A stretch of 64,000 nucleotides of DNA from Pseudomonas bubulae (GCF_900618535.1 NZ_UYJA01000001.1:1054001-1118000); one strand, 5' to 3'. Shown: positions 46,654 through 54,730, counted from the stretch's first letter. The notes: generated from the sequence alone by a model not told the origin. A program made the numbers and translations.

Positions 46654-47729
46654 GAAGCTGAGCTCTCGGTTACACGGGCGTTCTGCAAAGCAGCCTTAAG
46701 GTGTTCGCCAAGCAGTAAAACCCCTTCACCACCTACAGACCGGACGGGCACCGTCAACGGGTTGCGGCCGTAAGCCAAGGCCTCGCCAAAACCGTGATCC
46801 TGCTCTACTACCCCCGTCAACTGCGCACCCAGACGGCGCTTGAGCACTTCGAGCATGTCGCGGGAAAACTCGCGCCCGGGCTCAAATTGATTGACCACAT
46901 AGCTGCGCGCAACGTTGGCTCCCAGCAGACGGTCCATATGCTCCAGGGCAATAAAGCTGGCCGCGTCGGCAGCAGTGACCACCAGCACCTGATCGGCCAC
47001 ATCCAGCGCCTGCTGCAGGTACGCCGAGCGGCCGCTGGGCGTATCGACAATCACCAGGTCATGTGTGCCAAGGTCCATGCGTTCCAGTTGCCGTGCCAGC
47101 CAGTGGCGGTCCTGGCTTATTTCGCGCTCCAGGGCACAGCGCTGGTCATCGCTCAACACGCCGTAGGGCAGCACTTGTACATCGTTGAATCCCTGCTGCA
47201 GATTGCTGCTCCAGCAGGCGCTGCCGATGCCGGTCACGCCGGATTCAACGCCGAGGTGATGGTGCAGGGCATTTTGCGGATCAAGGTCGATGGCCAGGGT
47301 CTTGCCACCCTCCAGACGCAGGCTGCTTGCCAGGCTGGCGGCCAGCGTGGTCTTGCCAACGCCGCCCTTGGCCGAGACCAGCACCACGACACGAGCCTTG
47401 CACTGCGGCGTGCGCAATTGTGCCTGCAGGGCCTCGGTTTCGGCCTGACGAGCAAGCGCTACTTCAGCGAGCAAATTACGCAGCGGGATGGCAACGTCGG
47501 CAGTGCTCATCAGCGGTGCCGGATCTTCGGCTTTCGCCAATGCCACGCAGACTGGCGCAACCGGTGGCAGAGCAGCAAGTACCGGGGCCGTGACTTCTTC
47601 AGGCTCAGAGGCTTTAACTTGAGCTGGCGGCGTATTGGGGTATTCGAACTGACTGTCGAACTCGTGATAACTGTCCGAAGTGGCGCCGAACCTGCTGAAC
47701 AAGTTCGATATGTCGTCTGTACGACTCAT
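46650..47729 (-). CDS. wssA: WssA, MinD/BcsQ-like ATPase
   Basis: A 359-residue ParA/MinD-type ATPase. The deviant Walker A motif is SAKGGVGKTTLAASL (Lys121 and Lys126 region), with IDLDPQNALHHHLG and IVDTPSGRSAYLQQ as switch motifs. The first 110 residues are a low-complexity extension. Such proteins (WssA, BcsQ) help place the cellulose machine at the cell pole in wss/bcs operons. The ATG at 47727-47729 follows AAGGAACC; the longer frame to 47786 is rejected. It is the first gene of the nine-gene operon. Confidence 0.9.
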   Translation of the reverse strand: MSRTDDISNLFSRFGATSDSYHEFDSQFEYPNTPPAQVKASEPEEVTAPVLAALPPVAPVCVALAKAEDPAPLMSTADVAIPLRNLLAEVALARQAETEALQAQLRTPQCKARVVVLVSAKGGVGKTTLAASLASSLRLEGGKTLAIDLDPQNALHHHLGVESGVTGIGSACWSSNLQQGFNDVQVLPYGVLSDDQRCALEREISQDRHWLARQLERMDLGTHDLVIVDTPSGRSAYLQQALDVADQVLVVTAADAASFIALEHMDRLLGANVARSYVVNQFEPGREFSRDMLEVLKRRLGAQLTGVVEQDHGFGEALAYGRNPLTVPVRSVGGEGVLLLGEHLKAALQNARVTESSAS

Positions 47730-48278
47730 AAGTAGGTTCCTTCCGGACTGAGTATTCACGACGCATGGCCAGCAACAGGGCGTCAAAATAAGCCATCACA
47801 ATGATATCGTCAATAAATTGAACAAATTTGGATTAATATCGTAATTGCAAGCACAAATAATCAGGCTATTCGCCATTTTATTGACGAATACGGCTATTTT
47901 TATTTGGCGCTGCTCGCGTCGCTCTCAACCAATCAACCCAATCCTTTGTAATGACGAGGCTTATACGCGAAGGCCGGAAAGACCGGAAAATGCGCAGGAA
48001 ATGCACATCAATTAGACGAGTGATCCATTGGCGGACCGACAGACAGCAATTAGCGCGCCATTATGAACAAAGTTGAACGTTACGCAGCGACTAACGGTGC
48101 ACCGCTGGTCACCCTGATCGGTTCCTCAGATTCATGCCGGTACTTTCGGGCACAACCATGTCTACCAGGCTGTTTTCAGGCCCTTTTCGATGCGCGCCAT
48201 CAATCCTACCCTAAACTTTAGTTATTACCGGTTACCGGTAGTAACAGGTTTCAAACCCGCAACGATAAGGAGAGCATC
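47730..48278. promoter_or_regulatory. Control region of the wss operon
   Basis: These 549 bases hold no gene I can support. Bases 47800-47900 are AT-rich. GTCAATAAATTGAA (47809-47822) matches the published FleQ consensus GTCaNTAAAtTGAC except at the last base. A weaker relative, GCCATTTTATTGAC, lies at 47872-47885. A TACCGG-TTA-CCGGTA inverted repeat (48226-48240) precedes the divergent 68-residue gene. FleQ is the c-di-GMP-responsive regulator of exopolysaccharide genes in pseudomonads. Confidence 0.6.
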
Positions 48279-48485
48279 ATGTCTGAGCACTTCAAAAACC
48301 TCCGGGGCGATACCCCCTTTGGTGCTGCCAGTCCGGAAGGCAAACGTGAACTGGCCGTCGCGGCTGCTTTGACCTTGATCCAGTCCAAGGTGCTGAATTC
48401 AGCCAGCTCCGGTCAGTTACAGACAGAAATGAATAACCTGAGCAAGTACGCCGATCAGATTCAGGCGGCACTTGAAGTCGTGTGA
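48279..48485 (+). CDS. Small conserved-looking protein
   Basis: A 68-residue soluble, mostly helical protein (MSEHFKNLRGDTPFGAASPE, then ALTLIQSKVLNSASSGQLQT). Start follows AAGGAG with ideal spacing, so it is surely translated. No signal peptide, membrane helix or known motif is visible. It is divergent from wssA and convergent with a lipoprotein gene. I do not recognise a function. Confidence 0.75.
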   Translation: MSEHFKNLRGDTPFGAASPEGKRELAVAAALTLIQSKVLNSASSGQLQTEMNNLSKYADQIQAALEVV

Positions 48486-48507
48486 AGGAGCCAGACAAAT
48501 CGCAGAC

Positions 48508-48534
48508 AAAAAAAAGCCCGCCTTTCGGCGAGCC
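48508..48534 (-). terminator. Rho-independent terminator of the DUF3313-like gene
   Basis: Read on the minus strand, GCTCGCC-GAAA-GGCGGGC is followed by eight T's. It lies 24 bases past the stop of the minus-strand lipoprotein gene and may also serve the convergent small gene. Confidence 0.8.
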
Positions 48535-48557
48535 CCGGACCAACCCTTGACCGGCTC

Positions 48558-49226
48558 TCAATGGCGGCTGGACAAGTATTCGCGGCGCATATCAAGCGCC
48601 CAGCCATCGAGCACCAGCTTGAAATCATCCAGCGTCATGACCTGAGAATCATTTTCCAGCGCCAGCCCTGTCCCCTTGCGCACCACTTGCGCGACCACCT
48701 GCTGGTCAGCAGCATCGATCACGGCGATTTCGGTGCTGATTTCACTGTCCTGATCACGCATCCCGACCGCCGTGCTGACCCCAGCGGCGAGCAGGGTCAC
48801 GGGCAAATACTCATAAAACCGCAGGCCCTGGGTACTAGCCGAGAGCGAGACTATGGCCGGCCTGACAATCAGCGTGCCAGGCCCCGGGGCCGCGACAACC
48901 GTCATGACCTTGCCCAGTTCGCGCTTGAGCGCAGCATCGTAATAACCGGTTACGGCCGACAGCGTGGACTGTGGCCCCCGCCCGGTCGGTAGCACCCACG
49001 GGTAAAACTGGCTTGGCTCGATATAGACGCCGGTGTAATGGCTGATATCCAGATCAGGGCTTACCCAGGACAGTACGGCCTGCCCGGAAGGCAACTGCTT
49101 TTGCGCCAACTGGCTGTAATCGGACAGATAGCCCGAAAACTCTTCGGGCGGGATGGTCTTGCTGGCACAGGCCGCAAGCAAAATGGACAAGGCAGCCAGC
49201 AGCGGCAGCGAAAGACTGGTTCGCAT
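48558..49226 (-). CDS. DUF3313-like lipoprotein
   Basis: A 222-residue lipoprotein: signal LSLPLLAALSILLAACASK with lipobox LAAC, then GYLSDYSQLAQ, ISHYTGVYIEPSQFYPW, ALKRELGKVMTVVAAPGPGT and a C-terminus DDFKLVLDGWALDMRREY. This order fits DUF3313 proteins, of unknown role in the cell envelope. The ATG at 49224-49226 is chosen because it opens the signal peptide; the longer frame is rejected. Confidence 0.78.
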   Translation of the reverse strand: MRTSLSLPLLAALSILLAACASKTIPPEEFSGYLSDYSQLAQKQLPSGQAVLSWVSPDLDISHYTGVYIEPSQFYPWVLPTGRGPQSTLSAVTGYYDAALKRELGKVMTVVAAPGPGTLIVRPAIVSLSASTQGLRFYEYLPVTLLAAGVSTAVGMRDQDSEISTEIAVIDAADQQVVAQVVRKGTGLALENDSQVMTLDDFKLVLDGWALDMRREYLSSRH

Positions 49227-49471
49227 GGAGCAGGAATTCCCGGGACGATGTTTTACAGGAGGGTTCTCATCAGCCCCGGGTGCCAGAACGAGCGCGGCGG
49301 GACTAATTGCGCACAGCTTGCCTGAACGCAATTGCTGGCAGATGTCCGGTTTGTTTCCGCGAAGCAGGGATATTGCAGAGGTGAAACAAATGGCGGGAAT
49401 TGATTGAGCCAGCAGTTAATAACCTGAAGCGCAGCGTGGATGACACGCTGCGCAGTTAAAGCACCAGAGGA

Positions 49472-49699
49472 TCAGTCGTCCCTGTCATCACGATCGCGAT
49501 TGCGGTCATAACGGCGATCATTGTCGCGACGATCGTAGCCGCGGTCATAACCCCGATCATCATGCCCGCGATCGTATCCACGGCCCGAGTCGTAACCTCG
49601 ATCGTGACCATGCCGCCCCCCGTCGTACCAGACAGGCGCGCAGCCGCCCAGCAGAAAAGCGCCTGAGACGGCCAGGATCAATAGGGTTGTGCGCTTCAT
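49472..49699 (-). CDS. Short lipoprotein with Gly-Tyr-Asp-Arg repeats
   Basis: A 75-residue lipoprotein. Signal MKRTTLLILAVSGAFLLGGC, lipobox LGGC, is followed by a low-complexity tail of RGYDSGRGYDRGHDDRGYDR type ending in alternating Arg and Asp. Start follows AGGACG. The tail is highly charged and probably unfolded in the periplasm. Similar small GYDRG-rich lipoproteins occur in pseudomonads, but the function is unknown. Confidence 0.7.
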   Translation of the reverse strand: MKRTTLLILAVSGAFLLGGCAPVWYDGGRHGHDRGYDSGRGYDRGHDDRGYDRGYDRRDNDRRYDRNRDRDDRDD

Positions 49700-50129
49700 T
49701 TGAGCGTCCTGAAAGAAAAGTTCATAAATATGACAATAAAAACGACCAATGATTCCTCGATACCCGCGGCTGCTCCCGCCCTCGCAAAGACTGCGTACTG
49801 GGGCACACGCCCCTACCTGACCCACCCACTTACGCCTGCCTGGTGTTGGTTAATTGGGGAGCAGAATGACAACCGACGGTGAATAAATCTGCAAAAAGCA
49901 GTGCAAGTTGACCTGATCAAGCTTCAATTACAGGTATAGAACCGCACCGAACAACCAGCGCCAACGACAGCCTGTCGCTAACTGCCCGATCCCTCACGGG
50001 AGGTCGCATCGGAGTGTGATCCGGGGCTGCCGGCCAGCGCACAAGCGCAGCTGACAAGCATCAGGCAGATCGCACTCCGATGCGGACAGATAACCGGCTC
50101 CAGGAGAACCGGGGGCGCATTGAACGCCT
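49700..50129. other. Intergenic region with long inverted repeat
   Basis: No gene is supported in these 430 bases. CGCATCGGAGTGTGATC (50005-50021) pairs with GATCGCACTCCGATGCG (50068-50084) with one mismatch, giving a 17-bp stem around a 46-base loop that itself contains GCCGGCC-like hairpins. It could be part of a structured RNA or an old repeat element. Confidence 0.5.
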
Positions 50130-50645
50130 TCAGAGCAGACGCGCCCTGGATAAAAGCGTTTCAGTGATCAGCGCCACAGCCTGCGCCTTAGAAGTCAAGG
50201 CCGTGTCGATGCTGAATGGAGCAGTGCCCCACGCCTCATATTCATGATCGAGAACAGACTGCCAGGTTGGGGGCGTCAGCCCGGGAATATCGACCTCCCT
50301 GGTTTCCACCCGACGCTGGTGCTCGCGCCTGTCAGAACAGATCACCTTAATGTTGACCAAGGGCACATCAGCGCGCTGAGCAATATCACTCCATGCCTGT
50401 CGGCTTTCAACGACCGGGTTTACACAGTCGACTATAACCGTGTGGCCAAAACGAAGATTGCTCAGAGCAAGCTCATTGGCGACCATGTAACCGCTCTTGC
50501 CCACCTCTTTTGCAAGAACGCCGGCGTTTCGAATCGCCTGTTCGATGGTATCGACCCTTAGGTAGACGGCACCCGCTCTGCCGGCAAGCTCGCTTGCGAT
50601 AGTCGTTTTTCCGGTGCCTGGAAGGCCGCTGAAGACAATAAGCAT
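50130..50645 (-). CDS. P-loop kinase-like AAA protein
   Basis: A 171-residue single-domain P-loop protein. Walker A is GLPGTGKTT (residues 7-15), then VYLRVDTIEQAIRNAG, a Walker-B-like strand TVIVDCVNPV (about 69-78) and a lid region with RREHQRRVETRE. This is the pattern of small-molecule kinases of the AAA_33 group, related to chloramphenicol phosphotransferase and zeta toxins. The start follows AAGGACA. The substrate is unknown. Its neighbour is another P-loop kinase-like gene, the zeta toxin. Confidence 0.8.
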   Translation of the reverse strand: MLIVFSGLPGTGKTTIASELAGRAGAVYLRVDTIEQAIRNAGVLAKEVGKSGYMVANELALSNLRFGHTVIVDCVNPVVESRQAWSDIAQRADVPLVNIKVICSDRREHQRRVETREVDIPGLTPPTWQSVLDHEYEAWGTAPFSIDTALTSKAQAVALITETLLSRARLL

Positions 50646-50708
50646 TTTATGTCCTTGAATGGGTCTGGTGACTGCCCGTTATACGCAGAAACCGGGCCAC
50701 TTCAGCAT

Positions 50709-50868
50709 CTACTACCACTCAATCGATAGCGTTGCCTCTACCCGAAGCGTGACCTCTGGGTGGTGCAGATCCGGAGTACTGGTGGGAGCGTCATAAATAG
50801 CTGACTCGTAGACACACAGAAGAAAGCTGAGCGCTTTGTGGGTGCGATGGTTTCTCTCGGAGGCAACT
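50709..50868 (+). pseudogene. Degenerate copy of the 3' end of a lipoprotein gene
   Basis: These bases align with 56935-57095, the last third of the island lipoprotein gene. Shared strings include CGCTGGTGGGAGCGTCAT-like text and CAGAAGAAAGCTGA. The reading frame is broken by a one-base deletion near 50735 and by a stop in the region corresponding to VMNSSLVD. No 5' part is present. It is a dead fragment, evidence of old sharing between the two accessory segments. Confidence 0.75.
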
Positions 50869-50886
50869 GGCAGACTGCCAAATGAA

Positions 50887-50911
50887 AAAACCCAGCACGA
50901 GGGCTGGGTTT
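50887..50911 (-). terminator. Terminator of the zeta-toxin operon
   Basis: On the minus strand CCCAGCC-CTCG-TGCTGGG is followed by TTTTTTCATT, 18 bases past the stop of the 64-residue gene. The stem CCCAGCACGAGGGCTGGG is nearly the same as that at 58273-58291. Confidence 0.8.
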
Positions 50912-50928
50912 AGGACGTCCGGAGAAGG

Positions 50929-51123
50929 CTATTTGCGTTTCGTGATCAGAAATTCGCCAGACTTAACTGAGCGAATGACATCCTTCTGCTCGTTGATGGC
51001 GACATTGGCTGCCATGAGATAGACCGCTCGCCTTTCCTCCACGGAGCCGTGGCGGAAAAACTCAGACATCTTCGAAGAGGCATTCACCTTCGTCGAAGCG
51101 ACTGCTGCATTTTCGCCTTTCAT
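50929..51123 (-). CDS. 64-residue partner of the zeta-like toxin (candidate antitoxin)
   Basis: A small protein, MKGENAAVASTKVNASSKMS followed by EFFRHGSVEERRAVYLMAAN and VAINEQKDVIRSVKSGEF. The central part looks like a helical antitoxin segment. Its ATG overlaps the zeta gene stop by 4 bases (ATGA), so the two are translated together, and a terminator follows. By position it is the obvious neutralising partner, though the classical epsilon antitoxin is unrelated in sequence and sits before zeta. The role is inferred. Confidence 0.65.
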   Translation of the reverse strand: MKGENAAVASTKVNASSKMSEFFRHGSVEERRAVYLMAANVAINEQKDVIRSVKSGEFLITKRK

Positions 51124-51851
51124 TGGGGTACTCCGTTCAAAATTCTTTCAAGCTCGAGGTGATCATAGGGCTGGTTGACGAACCCGTCAATTTCACCAGC
51201 TGAAAGGTCGATCCCAATGTCTTCATTTCCACCATCGATATCCTTGATGATTACATCTACCTGCAAAGCAGCGTCAAATTCACGCTTAAGCGCGCAAACA
51301 GATGCCTTTGCAGCATAGAACTGCCTGACAAACTCTAAACAGGGAATGTTCCTTCCATCTTTTTTCTCCCTTGCAAGCACAAACTCCCATGCAAGTTCTG
51401 GCCTCTGGTACACGTAGATAATTTGGGCCGACCTGTTTTCTTTATCAAGAGCGCGGGAGATATTCCGCCTTGCTACATCGAGATTCGCAAGTGTCCCATC
51501 CAGCAAAAACGACTGACGCTGCTGGTAAACCAAGTCCAAGGTGCGCTCAACAAAAATGGTCACCCCTCGCTGGAAAAGACTGGAGTTAAGCCCCGTGTAT
51601 TCAGGGAAGTAGCACCGAAAATCATCCGGATCGATTCGTAACGCACACGATCCTCCGGCCTGCATCATTTGAATAAACGCCCTGGACACTTCAGTTTTCC
51701 CTGCTCCTGGCGACCCCGCCATAAACACCGAGACGGGGTACTCATCGCACGGATATCGATCCAAGGATGCCAATTCCCGGGCAACGCTAGTTCGATTTAG
51801 CTTTGCAAACGCTACGGCGCGCTCAGAAACGGCCTGCTCTTCCCCGGGCAT
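51120..51851 (-). CDS. Zeta-toxin family P-loop kinase
   Basis: A 243-residue protein of the zeta-toxin group, which phosphorylates UDP-N-acetyl-sugars (or related nucleotide sugars) and so blocks cell-wall synthesis. Walker A is FMAGSPGAGKTEVSR; then comes LRIDPDDFRCYFPEYTG with the likely catalytic Asp, SFLLDGTLANLDVARRNI and IIYVYQRPELAWEFVLARE. The ATG at 51849-51851 follows AAGGATG; frames from 51917 (ATG) or 51932 (TTG) are possible but lack a good ribosome binding site. It is the first gene of a two-gene operon with the 64-residue protein. Confidence 0.82.
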   Translation of the reverse strand: MPGEEQAVSERAVAFAKLNRTSVARELASLDRYPCDEYPVSVFMAGSPGAGKTEVSRAFIQMMQAGGSCALRIDPDDFRCYFPEYTGLNSSLFQRGVTIFVERTLDLVYQQRQSFLLDGTLANLDVARRNISRALDKENRSAQIIYVYQRPELAWEFVLAREKKDGRNIPCLEFVRQFYAAKASVCALKREFDAALQVDVIIKDIDGGNEDIGIDLSAGEIDGFVNQPYDHLELERILNGVPQ

Positions 51852-52012
51852 GGTCTCATCCTTAACGAGAACCAAGACTCTACCACCTAATGCTTGGGTC
51901 AAGTCATGATAAACCATGCCCCGCGTGATCAAGGGCTGCGTGGCGTTTCACCATTATCTCAGAATTAAACGATGCACAGCATGGTGGTGCAAATTCCCGC
52001 AAGGTCCACGAG

Positions 52013-52387
52013 CTAGTTACCCCGACCGCCAGCAAACGACCAATCCTCACTGTCTGTGGTGGTAATTACCACCATGACATCTTCCTCGCTGAGCCCAGTA
52101 GCCTCGTTAAGTTTCTCGACCAGAGTGCGGTAGAAATGCTGTTTCGTTTCGACGCTTCGTGAACGGCCAGCGGTGATAGCAATCAACACAAAATCATGAC
52201 TGCGCGGCCCGCCCAGGTACTCGGGATTGAAAATCAGCTCACCGACATCATGCTGATGGATGACCTGGAAGCGATCTGCGCCAGGCACCTCAAAACTCTC
52301 GACCAGAGCGTCATGCACCCCTTGGGATAACGCCTGCAGATACGCAGCGGACTTTCCGCGATGCAGTGAAATACGTGCAAATGGCAT
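52013..52387 (-). CDS. Tautomerase-family protein
   Basis: A 124-residue member of the tautomerase superfamily (long-chain type). MPFARISLHRGKSAAYLQAL would yield the N-terminal Pro2 used as catalytic base after Met removal. ELIFNPEYLGGPRSHDFVLI and FYRTLVEKLNEATGLSEEDVMVVIT follow. It is six bases downstream of the carboxymuconolactone-decarboxylase-like gene, so they are one operon. The substrate is unknown. Confidence 0.88.
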   Translation of the reverse strand: MPFARISLHRGKSAAYLQALSQGVHDALVESFEVPGADRFQVIHQHDVGELIFNPEYLGGPRSHDFVLIAITAGRSRSVETKQHFYRTLVEKLNEATGLSEEDVMVVITTTDSEDWSFAGGRGN

Positions 52388-52393
52388 AAATAG

Positions 52394-52729
52394 TTACCCT
52401 TGGCTGGGAGCACGACTGGCTTGCACATCGCGGAGCTGCTTCAGGCCAGAAGCAGCCGTCGGCCAGCCTGAATAGAACGCCAGATGGGTCATGACTTCCT
52501 CCAATTCATCATCACTCAAACCGTTGTCCAGTGCTCGACTCAAATGGAATGGCAGTTGCTCCAGCCGGTACAGCGCCACCAGGGCAGCCACCGTCACCAG
52601 GCTGCGCTCGCGAGGTGTCAATTGCGTTCGCTTCCACATATCACCAAACAGGGTTTGGTCAGTTAAATCGGCAAACTTATGCGGCAATCTGCCCACGTGC
52701 TCTCGCCCGCTATCCTTTAATGTATTCAC
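52394..52729 (-). CDS. Carboxymuconolactone decarboxylase-family protein
   Basis: A 111-residue protein of the CMD/AhpD-like group: ADLTDQTLFGDMWKRTQLTP, RERSLVTVAALVALYRLEQL and EVMTHLAFYSGWPTAASGL. No CxxC motif is present, so it is not a peroxidase of the AhpD type. It is the first gene of an operon with the tautomerase gene and is divergent from a LysR gene across 108 bases. Confidence 0.88.
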   Translation of the reverse strand: MNTLKDSGREHVGRLPHKFADLTDQTLFGDMWKRTQLTPRERSLVTVAALVALYRLEQLPFHLSRALDNGLSDDELEEVMTHLAFYSGWPTAASGLKQLRDVQASRAPSQG

Positions 52730-52837
52730 GACCTTAATCCCCGAATTACCTTGTCAATCGGACAAAACTATCAAGTCGCGGTAATTGCGAATATCAGATT
52801 TAATAGGATCAACTGTTCCAAATTTGTGGATTATCCG

Positions 52838-53725
52838 ATGCGCCGTCCAACTTTCGATCTCGATGTCTTGCGCACCTTCGTTACCGGCGTTGAGTTCAAC
52901 AGCTTTGCCAAGGCTGCGGATTGCCTCGGTCGATCTACGTCCGCAGTGAGCGCTCAATTGAAGAAACTTGAAGAGCAGGTGGGCACCCCGGTGTTGGCCA
53001 GATCAGGACGTGGCCTGGTCTTGACACCTGTGGGAGAAATCCTGCTCAGCCACGCCCGCCGGCTACTGGAGCTCAACGACGGGATCTTCTTGAGCCTGCA
53101 CGAAAGCCAGACGACCGGAACCGTTCGCTTCGGAGTTCAAGAAGATTTTGGGGAGCATTTCCTCAGCGACATCCTGCGACGCTTCGTTCAAGCCTACCCA
53201 ATGGTGAATCTTGAAGTCAGGATTGCGCGAAACGCTGAATTACTTTCAATGGTAGAAAGCACCGGCCTGGACTTGGCCCTAACATGGGACACGGAGCGCA
53301 ATTCGCCGCTTGCGACGAGACTGGGTGAAACGCCGATGCACTGGATCGGGGCACGTAACACACGACTGCCAACCATGATGGATGACTCACCGCTGCCATT
53401 GATCCTGTTTGATGCGCCGTGCGTGTTGCGCAGTGCCGCCACCCAGGCACTGGATGCGGCGAATATCCCCTGGCGAATCGCCCTGACCAGCCCCAGCGTT
53501 GCCGGTATATGGGCCGCCGTTGCTGCTGGATTAGGCTTGACGCTAAGAACCCGCATCGGGCTACCGGGCCATCTCGACATCGTTTCAGGCTTGCCCCCTG
53601 TACCACACCTTGGTTACATGATTCATAGCTGTACTGAGGCTCCCACACCCGCCACGCGTGAACTCGCAGCATTGATCAAAGCGAGCCTACAAGAGCCGGC
53701 ATTCAATTTTGCAATTTCGAAATAA
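52838..53725 (+). CDS. LysR-family transcriptional regulator
   Basis: A 295-residue LysR regulator: winged HTH at the N-terminus (FDLDVLRTFVTGVEFNSFAK, then GRSTSAVSAQLKKLEEQVGT) and a C-terminal sensing domain (GTVRFGVQEDFGEHFLSDIL). The ATG at 52838 starts the typical MRRPTFDLDVLRTF; the frame begins earlier, at 52751, in the intergenic gap. It probably regulates the divergent CMD/tautomerase pair. Confidence 0.9.
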   Translation: MRRPTFDLDVLRTFVTGVEFNSFAKAADCLGRSTSAVSAQLKKLEEQVGTPVLARSGRGLVLTPVGEILLSHARRLLELNDGIFLSLHESQTTGTVRFGVQEDFGEHFLSDILRRFVQAYPMVNLEVRIARNAELLSMVESTGLDLALTWDTERNSPLATRLGETPMHWIGARNTRLPTMMDDSPLPLILFDAPCVLRSAATQALDAANIPWRIALTSPSVAGIWAAVAAGLGLTLRTRIGLPGHLDIVSGLPPVPHLGYMIHSCTEAPTPATRELAALIKASLQEPAFNFAISK

Positions 53726-53796
53726 ATTCTTAGCTTGAATCAAGCAGCCCAGACGTCGAACTAGCGGCTTATCGCGCAGCAAATGGAGTTGCCCCT

Positions 53797-54402
53797 ATGA
53801 AAAAACACACCTTGTATGCGCTGTTGGTACTGCTCGCGGGATGCAGTACAGGGCCCTATCTGCATCCAGAATCAGCCGTGGGCCAAAACGCCCTTCTCGA
53901 GCGTACCTGCCCCGGGCCAAAGGCGGCGATGAGCTATACGCCTCTTTCTGAAGAACTCGACTGGGTTCATGTGCTGGTTTATGCAGCACCGCCGGGTACA
54001 TCCAGCTGGCCAAGCAACAAGCGCTCAACTGACACGGAACTGCGCCTCTTCGGTCGCCTGTACAAACCGCCTTACCTGCTCAACCTGAACACCCCGGAAC
54101 AACGCAGCGCGGCGCTCAAACAGACCCCGCCCGACCTTTGGGTGAGTGCCGCATCGCCCATGGTCACCGTGCAACTGGCTACAGGGCAGTCTTATCAGGT
54201 CAGCGTTGAACAGCTGGAAACCGGTTTTGATCCGAGGAAAATCTTCCACGCGGGCTTCAAGGGAACACCCTTGGGCAAAGGGGATATGGATGACTTCACC
54301 GTAACCTTTCCGGATATTTTCGTGAACGGTGAGAAAGTCCCGATGGCACCTGTCCACTTCAAGAAGCGCGAAGAACGCTACGCACCGGTATTCAACTGCT
54401 GA
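53797..54402 (+). CDS. Lipoprotein of unknown function
   Basis: A 201-residue lipoprotein with signal MKKHTLYALLVLLAGCSTGP, lipobox LAGC (Cys16). The mature part is beta-rich: TELRLFGRLYKPPYLLNLNT, PMVTVQLATGQSYQVSVEQL and a C-terminus PMAPVHFKKREERYAPVFNC with a terminal cysteine. I do not recognise the family. It is the last intact gene before the integrase remnant and the tRNA-derived repeat. Confidence 0.7.
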   Translation: MKKHTLYALLVLLAGCSTGPYLHPESAVGQNALLERTCPGPKAAMSYTPLSEELDWVHVLVYAAPPGTSSWPSNKRSTDTELRLFGRLYKPPYLLNLNTPEQRSAALKQTPPDLWVSAASPMVTVQLATGQSYQVSVEQLETGFDPRKIFHAGFKGTPLGKGDMDDFTVTFPDIFVNGEKVPMAPVHFKKREERYAPVFNC

Positions 54403-54460
54403 ATAACAAATCAAGTAGCGACTCGCTCGCTTTGGGCAAGCAAAGGCCTATGACCACATC

Positions 54461-54591
54461 CCGGCGAATGAGCGGTCAACCTTTCATGAGACTCGAGCGT
54501 TGGGTGCCTGGCTATATGAGTAACAGGGATTTGCTCAGGATGACATTCAGGGTTTGATGGGGCATGCGGATGTGAAGCTGCTGCGCGTTGG
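54461..54591 (+). pseudogene. C-terminal remnant of a tyrosine integrase
   Basis: In one frame the bases read PANERSTFHETRALGAWLYE, a stop, then QGFAQDDIQGLMGHADVKLL. This is the box II region (H-E-x-R) and the LMGHxD tail of phage integrases. The stop and missing N-terminus show it is dead. It lies 30 bases left of the first 110-bp repeat and shows that an earlier element used this site. Confidence 0.75.
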
Positions 54592-54620
54592 TGGTTTGCC
54601 CAATGATTGGCCAAACGAGA

Positions 54621-54730
54621 ACAACAAAAAAGGGCCCACCTTTCGGTGAGCCCTTCTAGACCGCCCAGCAGAGCGGATTTTGTTTGGTAGGCGCGATTGG
54701 ACTCGAACCAACGACCCCCACCATGTCAAG
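54621..54730. repeat. 110-bp direct repeat, copy 1 (attachment-site duplicate of tRNA-Val 3' end)
   Basis: It is identical to 63003-63112. It contains, on the minus strand, the anticodon-loop-to-CCA part of a tRNA-Val(GAC) gene (54685-54730) and its downstream terminator (54627-54653). The 5' half of the tRNA is missing. It is therefore an att-type duplication left by integration into a tRNA gene, not a functional tRNA. Confidence 0.88.
54627..54653 (-). terminator. tRNA terminator within repeat copy 1
   Basis: On the minus strand GGGCTCACC-GAAA-GGTGGGCCC is followed by six T's, the natural end of the original tRNA-Val transcript. Confidence 0.75.

Noticed and set aside
47872..47885. Second FleQ box upstream of wssA
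   Set aside because: GCCATTTTATTGAC mismatches the consensus at three positions in the core; kept only as a remark.
54685..54730. tRNA-Val(GAC) gene on the minus strand
   Set aside because: Only the part from the anticodon loop to CCA is present; the 5' half and the anticodon-stem partner are absent. The same holds for 63067-63112.
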